Below, piece by piece: positions 16,346-24,743 of a DNA stretch of 64,000 bases. The DNA is from Actinoplanes subtropicus (lineage in GTDB: Bacteria; Actinomycetota; Actinomycetes; Mycobacteriales; Micromonosporaceae). The position numbers and the translations under genes are program-made. The notes beneath the pieces are model-generated. The model searched no databases and was not told the DNA's origin. It saw only the letters and a list, made by a program, of their open reading frames with translations. Location: NCBI RefSeq assembly GCF_000721705.1, contig NZ_JOJL01000015.1:1-64000 (forward strand). The letters run 5' to 3'. Position 1 is the first letter of the stretch. Each line of letters begins with the position of its first letter.

Positions 16346-17830
16346 TCAGACCACGAGGCTCAGCAGGAAGACGCATATCCCGCCGACCACCGAGATGATC
16401 GTCTCCATCACCGACCAGGTCTTGATCGTTTGACCGACGGTCATCCCGAAGTACTCCTTGACCAGCCAGAACCCCGCGTCGTTCACGTGCGAGAAGAAGA
16501 GCGACCCGCAGCCGATCGCCAGCGCCAGCAGCGAGACCGTCGGCTTGTCGAGCGTCGTCGCGAGCGGCGCCACGATCCCCGCCGCCGTGATCGTGGCCAC
16601 GGTCGCCGAGCCGGTGGCCACCCGGATGCCGACCGCGACCAGCCAGCCGAGCAGCAGCGCGTTGAGGTGCGCGTCCTTGGCCGCCTCGGCGACCACGTTG
16701 CCCACCCCGGCGTCGACCAGCACCTGCTTGAAGCCGCCGCCCGCGGCCACGATCAGCAGGATGCCGGCGATCGGCGGCAGCGACCCGCCGAGCACGGCGT
16801 TGGTCTCCCGGCGGTCCATGCCGGCCCGCTTGCCGAGCGTCCACATCGCCACCAGCACGCCGATCAGCAGCGCCACCGGCGGGTTGCCCAGCACGTCGAG
16901 GGCGTTGCGCAGGTGGTTGCCCTTGTCCAGGGTCAGCTCGCCGATGGCCCGGGCCAGCATGAGCACGATCGGCAGCAGCACGGTGAGCACCGCGGGCCAG
17001 AACCCCGGAGTCCCCCGATGGGCCTCCGCCTCGGCCCGCTCGCGCCGGCCCGGCGACTCGTAGTCCTCGTCGCCCGGAACCGGAACATCGGCGCCGGGGC
17101 GCGCGCCGGGGGCCGCGCCGGGGCCCGCGCCGCCACCTCCGGAGACGGTCGCCGGCTCCAGGAACGCCGGCACCGCCACCGGCACCCGCTTCGCGATGAA
17201 GTTCCCGAAGACCGGCCCGGCCACGATCACCGTCGGGATCGCGCAGATCAGGCCGAACAGCAGCGTCAGCCCGAGATCCGCGTTCAGGCTGGAGATGGCG
17301 ACCAGCGGCCCCGGGTGCGGCGGCACCAGGCCGTGCAGCACCGAGAGGCCGGCCAGCGCCGGGATGCCGATCCGCAACAGGCCGATGTCCGTACGCCGGG
17401 CGACCAGCAGCACGATCGGCACCAGCAGCACGACGCCGACCTCGAAGAACAGCGGCAGCCCGACCAGCGCCGCCACCCCGGCCATGGCCCACGGAAGGGC
17501 CGACCCGGAGACCCGCTCGACGATCCGGTTGACGATCCCGTCGGCCCCGCCGGACTGGGCCAGCAGCGCGCCGATCATCGAGCCGAGCGCGATCAGCAGG
17601 CCGATGCTTCCGGTCGTACTCCCCAGGCCGTTGGTGAACGAGGTGACCGTGGCACCCGGCGAGGCCCCGGCGACCAGGCCGAGCACTCCGGAGCCGATGA
17701 TCAGGGCGAGGAACGGATGGAACTTCGCCCATGCGATGAGCACGACGACGGCCGCGATGCCGAGCACCGCGGCCAGCACGAGTTGACTTTTCCCGGCATG
17801 CGTTATGGCCTCGGCGGCAAAGGGAATCAT
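16346..17830 (-). CDS. GntP family gluconate:proton symporter
   Basis: A 494-residue membrane permease with about 12 segments. Family marks include FHPFLALIIGSGVLGL, GADGIVNRIV, the conserved HGLVPPHPGPL (about residues 165-175) and SLLALAIGCGSLFFSHVNDAGFW near the C-terminus. A charged Gly/Pro-rich cytoplasmic loop of about 50 residues lies in the middle. It imports gluconate or a similar sugar acid. No gluconate kinase is adjacent. It follows the 424-residue unknown gene on the same strand after 34 bp, so the two may be cotranscribed. Confidence 0.9.
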   Translation of the reverse strand: MIPFAAEAITHAGKSQLVLAAVLGIAAVVVLIAWAKFHPFLALIIGSGVLGLVAGASPGATVTSFTNGLGSTTGSIGLLIALGSMIGALLAQSGGADGIVNRIVERVSGSALPWAMAGVAALVGLPLFFEVGVVLLVPIVLLVARRTDIGLLRIGIPALAGLSVLHGLVPPHPGPLVAISSLNADLGLTLLFGLICAIPTVIVAGPVFGNFIAKRVPVAVPAFLEPATVSGGGGAGPGAAPGARPGADVPVPGDEDYESPGRRERAEAEAHRGTPGFWPAVLTVLLPIVLMLARAIGELTLDKGNHLRNALDVLGNPPVALLIGVLVAMWTLGKRAGMDRRETNAVLGGSLPPIAGILLIVAAGGGFKQVLVDAGVGNVVAEAAKDAHLNALLLGWLVAVGIRVATGSATVATITAAGIVAPLATTLDKPTVSLLALAIGCGSLFFSHVNDAGFWLVKEYFGMTVGQTIKTWSVMETIISVVGGICVFLLSLVV

Positions 17831-17864
17831 GCGTGCGCGTTACCCCCTGCGCCGGTCTTTCAAT

Positions 17865-19139
17865 CTAGGGCGCCGCATACGCCCGCCGGACCGCGTCGGC
17901 CACCTGGTTGAGGAGCGCCACCAGCGACCACACCCGATCCGCCCCGAGCACCGGCACGTCGACCGGCCAGGAGAACGACTGCGCCGCCTCCCCCGGCGGG
18001 GGCTGCCGGATCAGCCGGATCCGCGAGCTCTCCATCCGGAAGACGAGTTCGGCCAGATTGCCGTACGCGATCCGGAAGTCCTCGATCCCGGCGGCGCGCT
18101 GCTCGACGCCCGCCGACACGTGCAGCCCCCACGAGCTGAACCCGACCACGATCAGGTCGGCCGGCCCGCCGTGCAGGGTCATCAGCCACAGTGGCCGCTC
18201 CCCCGCGACGAGACTCAGCCGCCCGGCCCACTCGGTGCTCGGCTCCCCGGCGACCGCCCCGGGCAGCACCCCGTCGCCGAGCCGCCGGTACAGCTCGTCG
18301 ACCGCCGCCGCCCGGGCCATCTCCGCCGGGTCGTCCGACCACGCGTTCCACAGCGCCACCCCGCGCGGCGAATCGTGCAGCGGCCGGGCGATCTCGAACC
18401 GCCGGGCGTGGTCGTGCACGTCCAGCCGCACCTCACGGACCAGCCGGAGCGCGGCCGCGGTGCTCCCGTCGTAGTCGAGCTCGCGCACCAGGCCCGCCAC
18501 CACGTCGGCCGGGTGCCGCCGGAGGAAGCAGCGCAGGTACCGGTCGACCAGGTCGGGCCGCCGCCCGCCGGCGCCGCCCGGCTCGGGCGCGACGTGCGAG
18601 AGCCGGCCGATCCAGCGGACCGCCCGGGACGGCCGGGCCGCGATCGCGTCCAGGACGGCGGTCACGTGCCGGGCCGCGCCGTCGGTGGCGACCAGCCGGG
18701 TCAGCACGGCGACGACGATCCCGGCCGGCTCGCTCATCAGCCGGCCGGCGAGCAGCCGCGGCTCGACGAGCTGCTCCCACGCGGCGAGCGCCCGCCCGGC
18801 GTCGCGCGGCCGGCCGGCGTCGGCGAGCGCGCGCCGGGCCCGGGCGAGCAGGGTCATCCGGCCGCGCTCGGCCAGCGCCTCCAGCAACGGGATCGCCGCC
18901 GGACCGGGCCGCCGGGCGTTCGCCCGCAGCACCCGGTCGACGTCCTCGGCGGCGCCCTCGGCGTCCAGCGCCTCGACCACCCCGGCCACCTCGGGCGCGG
19001 CCCGCCCGCCGCCGATCGCGTCGAGCAGCGCCGCCGCCACGTTCCGGCCGCCGTCCGCCCGCATCTGCGCGACCCGCCTCAGCACCGCACCCGGCGCCAG
19101 CCCGGCCGAGGCCTCGCCACCAGGGACATCCACCCGCAT
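17865..19139 (-). CDS. Hypothetical protein, helical-repeat-like N-terminus
   Basis: I do not recognise this 424-residue protein. The first 250 residues are Ala/Arg/Leu-rich with short amphipathic helices, like an alpha-solenoid. The last 150 are more beta-like and include WLMTLHGGPADLIVVGFSSW. No signal peptide or membrane segment is seen. It lies directly upstream of the gluconate permease gene. Its strong actinobacterial codon pattern and length make it a real gene. Confidence 0.65.
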   Translation of the reverse strand: MRVDVPGGEASAGLAPGAVLRRVAQMRADGGRNVAAALLDAIGGGRAAPEVAGVVEALDAEGAAEDVDRVLRANARRPGPAAIPLLEALAERGRMTLLARARRALADAGRPRDAGRALAAWEQLVEPRLLAGRLMSEPAGIVVAVLTRLVATDGAARHVTAVLDAIAARPSRAVRWIGRLSHVAPEPGGAGGRRPDLVDRYLRCFLRRHPADVVAGLVRELDYDGSTAAALRLVREVRLDVHDHARRFEIARPLHDSPRGVALWNAWSDDPAEMARAAAVDELYRRLGDGVLPGAVAGEPSTEWAGRLSLVAGERPLWLMTLHGGPADLIVVGFSSWGLHVSAGVEQRAAGIEDFRIAYGNLAELVFRMESSRIRLIRQPPPGEAAQSFSWPVDVPVLGADRVWSLVALLNQVADAVRRAYAAP

Positions 19140-19173
19140 GAGGCGATAGATACACGTCCGGGGGACGCGGATG

Positions 19174-19845
19174 TCACCCTGCGAGTGCGGCCTTCACCTG
19201 CCGGGTGAGGTCGTCCGCCAGAATCTCCGGCTCGCCGGCCGCGACCCCGTCCAGCGCGAGCGCCGCCACGATCGCCGGGTCGGTCTTCTGATCGGCCGGC
19301 ACCGACGCCGCCATGTCGGTGTCCATGTAGGCCACGTGCAGCGCGGACACCTGGATGCCGCGCGGCGAGAGCTCATCGCGTACGGCGTTGGACAGCGCCC
19401 AGCCCGCCGCCTTCGACGCGTTGTACGCCCCGAACGCGGCCTGGTGGAACCAGGACAGCACGGACAGCACGTTGAGGATCGCCCCGCCGCCGTTCGCCTC
19501 GATGACCGGGACGAACGCCCGGGTCGGCAGCAACGTGCCGTAGAAGTTGGTCTCCATCTCGGCCCGGATCAGGTCGAGGTCGCCGCCGACCAGCGCCTGC
19601 CCCGACGCGACACCGGCGTTGTTGATCAGCAGGGTGACGTCGGGGGCGTCCTTGGCGGCGCGCTCGATCGAGGCCGGGTCGGTGACGTCGAACCGCAGCG
19701 GGATCGCGCCGGGCAGGTCGACCGTGTCCGGGTTGCGGGCGCCGGCGTACACCTTGGCGCCGCGCTCGAGCAGGTTGGCGGCGAAGGCACGGCCGAGGCC
19801 GCGGTTCGCGCCGGTGACGAGGGCTACCGAGTTCATAAGGTCCAT
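19174..19845 (-). CDS. Short-chain dehydrogenase/reductase
   Basis: A 223-residue classical SDR. It has the cofactor motif TGANRGLG (about residues 11-18), NNAG near 83-86, and the catalytic Tyr-Lys pair in AYNASKAA (about 145-152), with the catalytic Ser in NVLSVLSW. It would reduce or oxidise a small carbonyl/alcohol with NAD(P). The ATG at 19845 (MDLMNSV) is used; 19836 is also possible. It faces a TetR gene across two operator-like palindromes, so induction by its substrate is likely. Confidence 0.9.
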   Translation of the reverse strand: MDLMNSVALVTGANRGLGRAFAANLLERGAKVYAGARNPDTVDLPGAIPLRFDVTDPASIERAAKDAPDVTLLINNAGVASGQALVGGDLDLIRAEMETNFYGTLLPTRAFVPVIEANGGGAILNVLSVLSWFHQAAFGAYNASKAAGWALSNAVRDELSPRGIQVSALHVAYMDTDMAASVPADQKTDPAIVAALALDGVAAGEPEILADDLTRQVKAALAG

Positions 19846-19850
19846 GTCGC

Positions 19851-19906
19851 TTAGATTACGTCGATCATCTAATGCCGGACAAGGGTTAGATGACACACAC
19901 CATCTA
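19851..19906. promoter_or_regulatory. Pair of TetR operators
   Basis: TTAGAT (19851-19856) faces ATCTAA (19867-19872), and TAGATG (19887-19892) faces CATCTA (19901-19906). The half-sites are the same sequence in both palindromes but the spacers differ (10 and 8 bp). They fill the gap between the divergent SDR and TetR genes. Confidence 0.65.
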
Positions 19907-19917
19907 TACTCGTACGC

Positions 19918-20685
19918 ATGGGACGGGTGTCGCAGGCGCAGGCGCAACAGAACCGCAAGCGGATCGTCGAGACGGCGGCCCGGCTGTTCCGCGAGCGGGG
20001 CGTGGCCGGGGTCAGCGTGGCCGACGTGATGGCCGAGGTGGGGCTCACCCACGGCGGCTTCTACAAGCAGTTCGCCAGCAAGGAGGCGCTGGTCGCGGAG
20101 GCGGTCGGGCAGGCCTTCGCGGAGCTCTCGGAAAGGCTTCAAGATCAAGACCGAGACGATTTCGTACGGGGATACCTCTCCCCGGCGCACCGCGACAACC
20201 CCGGCCCCGGCTGCCCGGCGGCCGGCTTCGCCGGCGACCTCGCCCACGAGCAGAGCGCCCGGGCCCGCGAGCAGGGCGATCCCGCCCGCGGGCAGAGCGC
20301 CCAGGCCCGCGCGCAAGGCGATCCCGCCCACGAGCAGAGCGCCCAGGCCCGCGCGCAGGGCGATCCCGCCCACGAGCAGAGCGCCCAGGCCCGCGCGCAA
20401 GGCGATCCCGCCCACGAGCAGAGCGCCCAGGCCCGCGCGCAGCGCGATCCCGCCCACGAGCAAGGCGCCCGGGCGCACGGGCAGGACGCCCACGCGGACC
20501 ATGCGGCGGGTGCCGCGCTCGGCGCGTACGCGCAAGGAATTGGACTTTATGCTTCTCAGCTGGGCAGCCTCGCGGATGTCGCGACGCTGGTCGGCGCCAT
20601 GATTCTGGCTCGCGCGACGGCCGGCACCGAGCTTTCCGACCGGATCCTCGACGAGGCACGGGCCAGGCTGGTCAGCGCAGTTTGA
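19918..20685 (+). CDS. TetR family regulator with a 14-residue tandem repeat insert
   Basis: A TetR repressor lengthened to 255 residues. The helix-turn-helix is normal (VADVMAEVGLTHGGFYKQF, about residues 33-51), and the family's CPAAGFAGDLA segment is present near 99-109. From about 107 to 190 there are six 14-residue units of the type AHEQSAQARAQGDP, after which a normal TetR C-terminus resumes (AGAALGAYAQGIGLYASQLG). The first unit resembles the natural helix after GDLA, so the array seems to be an expansion of the gene's own sequence. It probably controls the divergent SDR gene. Whether the ligand domain still folds is uncertain. Confidence 0.85.
   Translation: MGRVSQAQAQQNRKRIVETAARLFRERGVAGVSVADVMAEVGLTHGGFYKQFASKEALVAEAVGQAFAELSERLQDQDRDDFVRGYLSPAHRDNPGPGCPAAGFAGDLAHEQSARAREQGDPARGQSAQARAQGDPAHEQSAQARAQGDPAHEQSAQARAQGDPAHEQSAQARAQRDPAHEQGARAHGQDAHADHAAGAALGAYAQGIGLYASQLGSLADVATLVGAMILARATAGTELSDRILDEARARLVSAV
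20236..20487 (+). repeat. 42-bp in-frame tandem repeat, six units
   Basis: Six 42-bp units, the middle ones nearly identical, lie inside the TetR gene. The unit length is a multiple of three, so copy-number change would keep the frame. The edge units are more diverged than the middle ones, as expected for an array growing from within. Confidence 0.9.
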
Positions 20686-21268
20686 ACTCGTCCTCCAGCA
20701 TGTCCAGCGCCTCCTCGACCTCGGAGAAGTCGGCCGGGTCGAACTCGCGGCCGCCCGGCGGGACGATGGCCAGCACCACGCCGACCAGTGCCCCGGCGAT
20801 CACCCGGGATTTCCGGTCGTCGGGCGGCCGGCCCTCGCGCTCGGCCAGCGCCGCCGCCAGCAGTTCGATCGCGCTGACCGTCTGGTTCATCGCCGCGGCC
20901 CGCAACTCGGGGACGCTCTGGTAGATCCGCTGGCGCCGGCGCTCGCTCTCCCACTCCTCGGGCGTGAGGTTGTGGAAGACCTCGCGCATGGCGTTGGCCA
21001 GGGCGCGGACCGGCGGCGTGCCGGGTGGCTGCGCCTTGATCGCCGCGACGATCATCGGGTCGTAGTCGTCGGTGAGGATCACGTCTTCCTTGGTCGGGAA
21101 GTACCGGAAGAACGTGCTCGGCGAGACCTCGGCCGCCTCCGCGATCTGCTCCACGGTGGTCGCCGCCCACCCCTGCTCCTCGAACAGGCGCATCGCGTGG
21201 TCGCGGATGGCGGCCCGGGTCTTCGCCTTCTTACGCTCCCGGAGGCCGGCCGGCAGGGACGAGGTCAT
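20672..21268 (-). CDS. TetR family transcriptional regulator
   Basis: A 198-residue TetR protein with a clear helix-turn-helix (TTVEQIAEAAEVSPSTFFRYFPTK begins near residue 40). Its ATG overlaps the stop of the MFS gene by 4 bp, so it is the second gene of an exporter-repressor operon and translation is probably coupled. The 3' end overlaps the convergent TetR gene by 14 bp. Confidence 0.92.
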   Translation of the reverse strand: MTSSLPAGLRERKKAKTRAAIRDHAMRLFEEQGWAATTVEQIAEAAEVSPSTFFRYFPTKEDVILTDDYDPMIVAAIKAQPPGTPPVRALANAMREVFHNLTPEEWESERRRQRIYQSVPELRAAAMNQTVSAIELLAAALAEREGRPPDDRKSRVIAGALVGVVLAIVPPGGREFDPADFSEVEEALDMLEDEFKLR

Positions 21269-22770
21269 AGGCCCGATTCTGCCAGCACCTGGCGTTCTCC
21301 CTCCACCGGCGCGGCCGGGGCGCGGCCCGGCAGCAGGAACACCGCGAGGATCGCCCCGGCCCCGGCGATCGCGGCCCCGACCAGCAGGGACACGTCCATG
21401 CCGTGGGCGAAGGCCGCCTGCACCGCGTGCAGCAGGCCCGGGTCGTGCGCGGCCGCCGCGACACCGGTCGCCGCGCTCTCCCGCGCCACCGGCGGAGCCG
21501 CCGAGGGCAGGTCGTCCCGGTACGCGCCGCTGAGCACCGTGCCCAGCACCGCGACGCCGATCGCGCCGCCGACCTGCCGCATCGCCTGCAGCAGGCCGTT
21601 GCCGACGCCGCTGCGCTCCGGGTCGAGCGCGCCGAGCGCCACGTCCATCGACGGCGGCATGGTGAAGCCGAGCCCGATGCCGGCCGCCGTGATCCAGGCG
21701 GCGACGAAGCCGTAGCCGCTGTCCGCGCCGGTCCAGGCACCGACGATCATGGCGGCGGTCATCAGGGCGAGGCCGCCGGCCACCACCGGCCGATGGCCGA
21801 ACCGGGCGGCCAGCCGCGCGGCGGTGCGGGCGCCGACCAGCAGGCCGCCGATCACCGGGAGCAGGCGCAGGCCGGAGCCGAACGCGTCCTGCCCGCCGAC
21901 CGCGGAGTAGTACTGCGGGAGGGCGAACAGCAGGCCGAGCATCGCGAAGCTGGCCAGGGTGGCGAGCACCGCGCCGCCGGTGAACGCCTTCGACCGGAAC
22001 AGGTCGAGGTCGACCAGCGGGGTCCGGTTGCGGCGCTGCCAGGCGACGAACGCGATCAGCAGGACCGCGCCGCCGATCATCGTGCTCAGCGAGCGGGCGT
22101 CGCCCCAGCCGCGGCCGCCGGCCTCGATGATCCCGTACGTGACGGCGACCAGGCCGGCCGCCGAGAGCAGCACGCCGAGCGGGTCGAAGCGGCGGGTGCG
22201 GTCGCCGTGCGACTCGGGCACCCAGAGCGCGACGGCGAGCAGGGCGGCGCCGATCATCGGGACGTTGATCAGGAAGACCGAGCCCCACCAGAAGTTGTCC
22301 AGCAGCCAGCCGCCCAGCAGCGGGCCGAGCGGAATGCCGAGCGCGCTCGCGGTGAGCCAGACCGAGAGCGCCTTCGACCGGTCCCGATCGTCGAAGAGCA
22401 CGGTGAGCACGGCGCCGGAGAGCGGCATGATCACCGCCGCGCCCAGGCCGAGAACCGCGCGAGCGGCGATCAGTTGGCCGGTGTTGTCCGCCCAGGCGCA
22501 GGCGGCCGAGGCGGCGCCGAACACGAACAGGGCGCCGAGCAGCAGCTTCTTGCGGCCGTAGCGGTCGCCGAGCATGCCGGCCGGGAGCAGGACGGCGGCG
22601 AGGACCAGCAGGTAGGCGTTCGTGAACCACTGCAGGTCGCCGGTGGAGGCGTGCAGGTCCCGGCTCAGCGTGGGCAGGGCGACGCTGAGGATCGTGGTGT
22701 CCAGCCCGATGGCGAGGGTGGACAGGGCCAGGGCGGCCAGCGCGTACCAGCGCGATGTGAAAGTAGCCAT
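21265..22770 (-). CDS. MFS drug exporter (DHA2/EmrB type)
   Basis: A 501-residue, 14-segment exporter with the opening LDTTILSVALPTLSRDL, the loop motif GDRYGRKKL (about residues 66-74) and the signature LGIPLGPLLGGWLL. It is cotranscribed with its likely repressor downstream. A 34-bp dyad lies 3 bp upstream of the start codon. Confidence 0.92.
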   Translation of the reverse strand: MATFTSRWYALAALALSTLAIGLDTTILSVALPTLSRDLHASTGDLQWFTNAYLLVLAAVLLPAGMLGDRYGRKKLLLGALFVFGAASAACAWADNTGQLIAARAVLGLGAAVIMPLSGAVLTVLFDDRDRSKALSVWLTASALGIPLGPLLGGWLLDNFWWGSVFLINVPMIGAALLAVALWVPESHGDRTRRFDPLGVLLSAAGLVAVTYGIIEAGGRGWGDARSLSTMIGGAVLLIAFVAWQRRNRTPLVDLDLFRSKAFTGGAVLATLASFAMLGLLFALPQYYSAVGGQDAFGSGLRLLPVIGGLLVGARTAARLAARFGHRPVVAGGLALMTAAMIVGAWTGADSGYGFVAAWITAAGIGLGFTMPPSMDVALGALDPERSGVGNGLLQAMRQVGGAIGVAVLGTVLSGAYRDDLPSAAPPVARESAATGVAAAAHDPGLLHAVQAAFAHGMDVSLLVGAAIAGAGAILAVFLLPGRAPAAPVEGERQVLAESGL

Positions 22771-22773
22771 GTT

Positions 22774-22807
22774 TTGACAGTAGCTCTCACTTAGTAGCCG
22801 CTGTCAA
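22774..22807. promoter_or_regulatory. Probable operator of the MFS-TetR operon
   Basis: TTGACAGTAGCT (22774-22785) and AGCCGCTGTCAA (22796-22807) form a 12-bp inverted repeat with ten matching pairs and a 10-bp centre. It lies between the MFS start and the divergent amidohydrolase, so the downstream TetR protein may control both directions. Confidence 0.6.
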
Positions 22808-22823
22808 GTTCTATAGTTGACGG

Positions 22824-23672
22824 ATGATCGAGGATCTCTTCGACGTGCACACGCACTTCCTGCCGCCCCGGATGGAGCGGCGGGTCTGGGCGTATTTCGA
22901 CGCGGCCGGGCCGCTGATCGGCCGCGAGTGGCCGATCCGGTACCGGAAATCGGCCGCCGAGCGCGTCGAGATCCTGCGCGGGCTCGGCGTCCGGCACTTC
23001 AGCGCCCTCGCGTACGCCCACAAACCCGGCATGGCCGCCGACCTGAACCGATGGACGCTGGATTTCGCCGCGTCGACGCCCGGCTGCCTGCGCAGCGCGA
23101 CGTTCTTCCCCGAGCCCAGCGCCGCCAGGGACACCCGGGAGGCGCTCGATGCCGGCGCCCAGATCTTCAAGCTGCACCTGCAGGTCGGCGGCTTCGACCC
23201 GGGCACCGCCGAGCTCGACGAGGCGTGGGGGCTGCTCGAGGACGCCGGCACGCCGGTCGTCGTGCATGCCGGATCGGGACCGGTCGCGAACGGCCACACC
23301 GGCCCCGGCCCGATCGGCCGGGTTCTCGCCCGTCACCCCCGCCTCGCGATCGTCATCGCGCACCTCGGCGCGCCCGAGTACGAGGGTTTTTTCGCGCTGG
23401 CCGAACGCCATCCGAACGTGCGGCTCGACACGACGATGGCGTTCACCGACTTCTTCGAACAGATGGCGCCCTTCCCGCCGCACCTGCGGGCGCGGCTGCG
23501 CGACCTCGGGCTGGGCGGAAAGGTCCTGCTGGGGAGTGATTTCCCGACCATCCCGTACGCGTACGAGCATCAGCTCGAGTCGCTGGCGCGGCTGGACCTG
23601 GGCGAGCCGTGGTTACGCGCCGTGTGCTGGGGGAATGGTCGTGACCTGTTCGGTATGACGCCGCGCGGGTGA
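22824..23672 (+). CDS. Amidohydrolase family protein (ACMSD-like)
   Basis: A 282-residue TIM-barrel amidohydrolase of the group that includes decarboxylases such as ACMSD. Probable metal ligands are the HTH of FDVHTHFLPP (residues 9-11), the His in VVVHAGSG, the His in IAHLGAPEYEG and the Asp in GSDFPTIPY. The substrate is not known. No strong ribosome site precedes ATG 22824, so it may be leaderless. It is divergent from the MFS operon. Confidence 0.82.
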   Translation: MIEDLFDVHTHFLPPRMERRVWAYFDAAGPLIGREWPIRYRKSAAERVEILRGLGVRHFSALAYAHKPGMAADLNRWTLDFAASTPGCLRSATFFPEPSAARDTREALDAGAQIFKLHLQVGGFDPGTAELDEAWGLLEDAGTPVVVHAGSGPVANGHTGPGPIGRVLARHPRLAIVIAHLGAPEYEGFFALAERHPNVRLDTTMAFTDFFEQMAPFPPHLRARLRDLGLGGKVLLGSDFPTIPYAYEHQLESLARLDLGEPWLRAVCWGNGRDLFGMTPRG

Positions 23673-23746
23673 AGCTGCGGTGAGCGCGTGCGCCGACATG
23701 CCACGATCATGTAAGCAACGTGACCGGGTCGCGGAAGGGGGCCGGC

Positions 23747-23902
23747 ATGAAGAAGGCAATCGGCTGGATCCTGCTCATCCTCGTCATCTTCTACATCGGC
23801 ACCAGCCCCGGGCCGGCGGCGGACATCGCCCACAGCATCGGGAACGGGATCGGGCAGGCGTTCCGCGGCGTCGGGACGTTCTTCCACGATCTCGCCACAT
23901 GA
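23747..23902 (+). CDS. Small single-pass membrane protein
   Basis: A 51-residue protein with a membrane helix (IGWILLILVIFYIGTS) followed by a Gly-rich amphipathic tail ending FFHDLAT. A GAAGGGGG ribosome site supports the ATG at 23747. Its TGA overlaps the ATG of the PfkB gene (ATGA), so the two are translationally coupled. No function is known. Confidence 0.7.
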   Translation: MKKAIGWILLILVIFYIGTSPGPAADIAHSIGNGIGQAFRGVGTFFHDLAT

Positions 23903-24741
23903 CCCGGATCGTCTGCGCCGGACTGGCCACGGTGGATCTGGTCTATCGGGTCGACCGGATTCCCGGAGTGGACGAGAAGGCGCAGGCGACGGGATTCGCC
24001 GTGGCCGCGGGCGGGCCGGCCACCAATGCCGCCGTCACGGCCGCCGCGCTGGGCGCGGAGGTCACTCTGGTCACGGCGGTGGGCCGGCATCCGCTCGGGT
24101 CGCTGATCCGGGCGGATCTCACCTCGTACGGAGTTCAGATCATCGACGCGGCGGCGGATGCCGGGGCGCCGCCGCCGGTCTCCGCGATCACGGTGCTGGA
24201 CGCGACCGGGGAGCGGACGATCGTCAGCCGCAACGCCGGCGACCTGGCGCTGGGCGTACCGGATCTGCCCGATGCCGACCTCACCCTGGTCGACGGGCAC
24301 CACCCGGCGCTGGCGGTCGCGGCGGCCCGCGGCGCGCGCCGGCTGCTGGTCGACGCGGGTACCTGGCGTCCCGTGTTTTCCGAGATCCTGCCGCACGCCG
24401 AGACGGTGGCGGCGTCGGCTGCCTTCCGCCATCCGGCCGCCGAATCGTCCGACGACGCCGCGCTGGCGGCGGCTATCGGCGCGCCGCACGTGATCGTGAC
24501 GCACGGACCGGAGCCGGTGCGCTGGTTCAGCGGCCGGCGGTCCGGCGAGGTCCCGGTGCCCCCGGTCACGGCGGTCGACACGGCCGGCGCGGGCGACGTC
24601 TTCCACGGCGCCTTGGCGGTCGCCCTCGCCGACTCGGACAATTCCGATTTACCGGATTGTATCGGCTTTGCGAATCGGGTGGCCGGCCTGCGGGTCACCC
24701 ACGCGGGGCCGCGAGACTGGCTCGCGGCCCTGCCTGGCTGA
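23899..24741 (+). CDS. PfkB family carbohydrate kinase
   Basis: A 280-residue ribokinase-fold sugar kinase. The N-terminal substrate motif appears as AAGGPATNAAVTAAALG (about residues 37-53), and the C-terminal PfkB signature DTAGAGDVFHGAL (about 230-242) carries the catalytic Asp and anion hole. It phosphorylates a sugar or nucleoside with ATP; the substrate is not clear. It overlaps the small membrane gene by 4 bp and converges with htpG. Confidence 0.88.
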   Translation: MTRIVCAGLATVDLVYRVDRIPGVDEKAQATGFAVAAGGPATNAAVTAAALGAEVTLVTAVGRHPLGSLIRADLTSYGVQIIDAAADAGAPPPVSAITVLDATGERTIVSRNAGDLALGVPDLPDADLTLVDGHHPALAVAAARGARRLLVDAGTWRPVFSEILPHAETVAASAAFRHPAAESSDDAALAAAIGAPHVIVTHGPEPVRWFSGRRSGEVPVPPVTAVDTAGAGDVFHGALAVALADSDNSDLPDCIGFANRVAGLRVTHAGPRDWLAALPG

Positions 24742-24743
24742 CC

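Noticed and set aside
19846..20535. N-terminal extension of the SDR frame up to 20535 with a repeated LLVGGIALRAGLGA pattern
   Set aside because: This is the antisense reading of the TetR repeat array and crosses the operator region; the SDR fold begins at 19845 or 19836.
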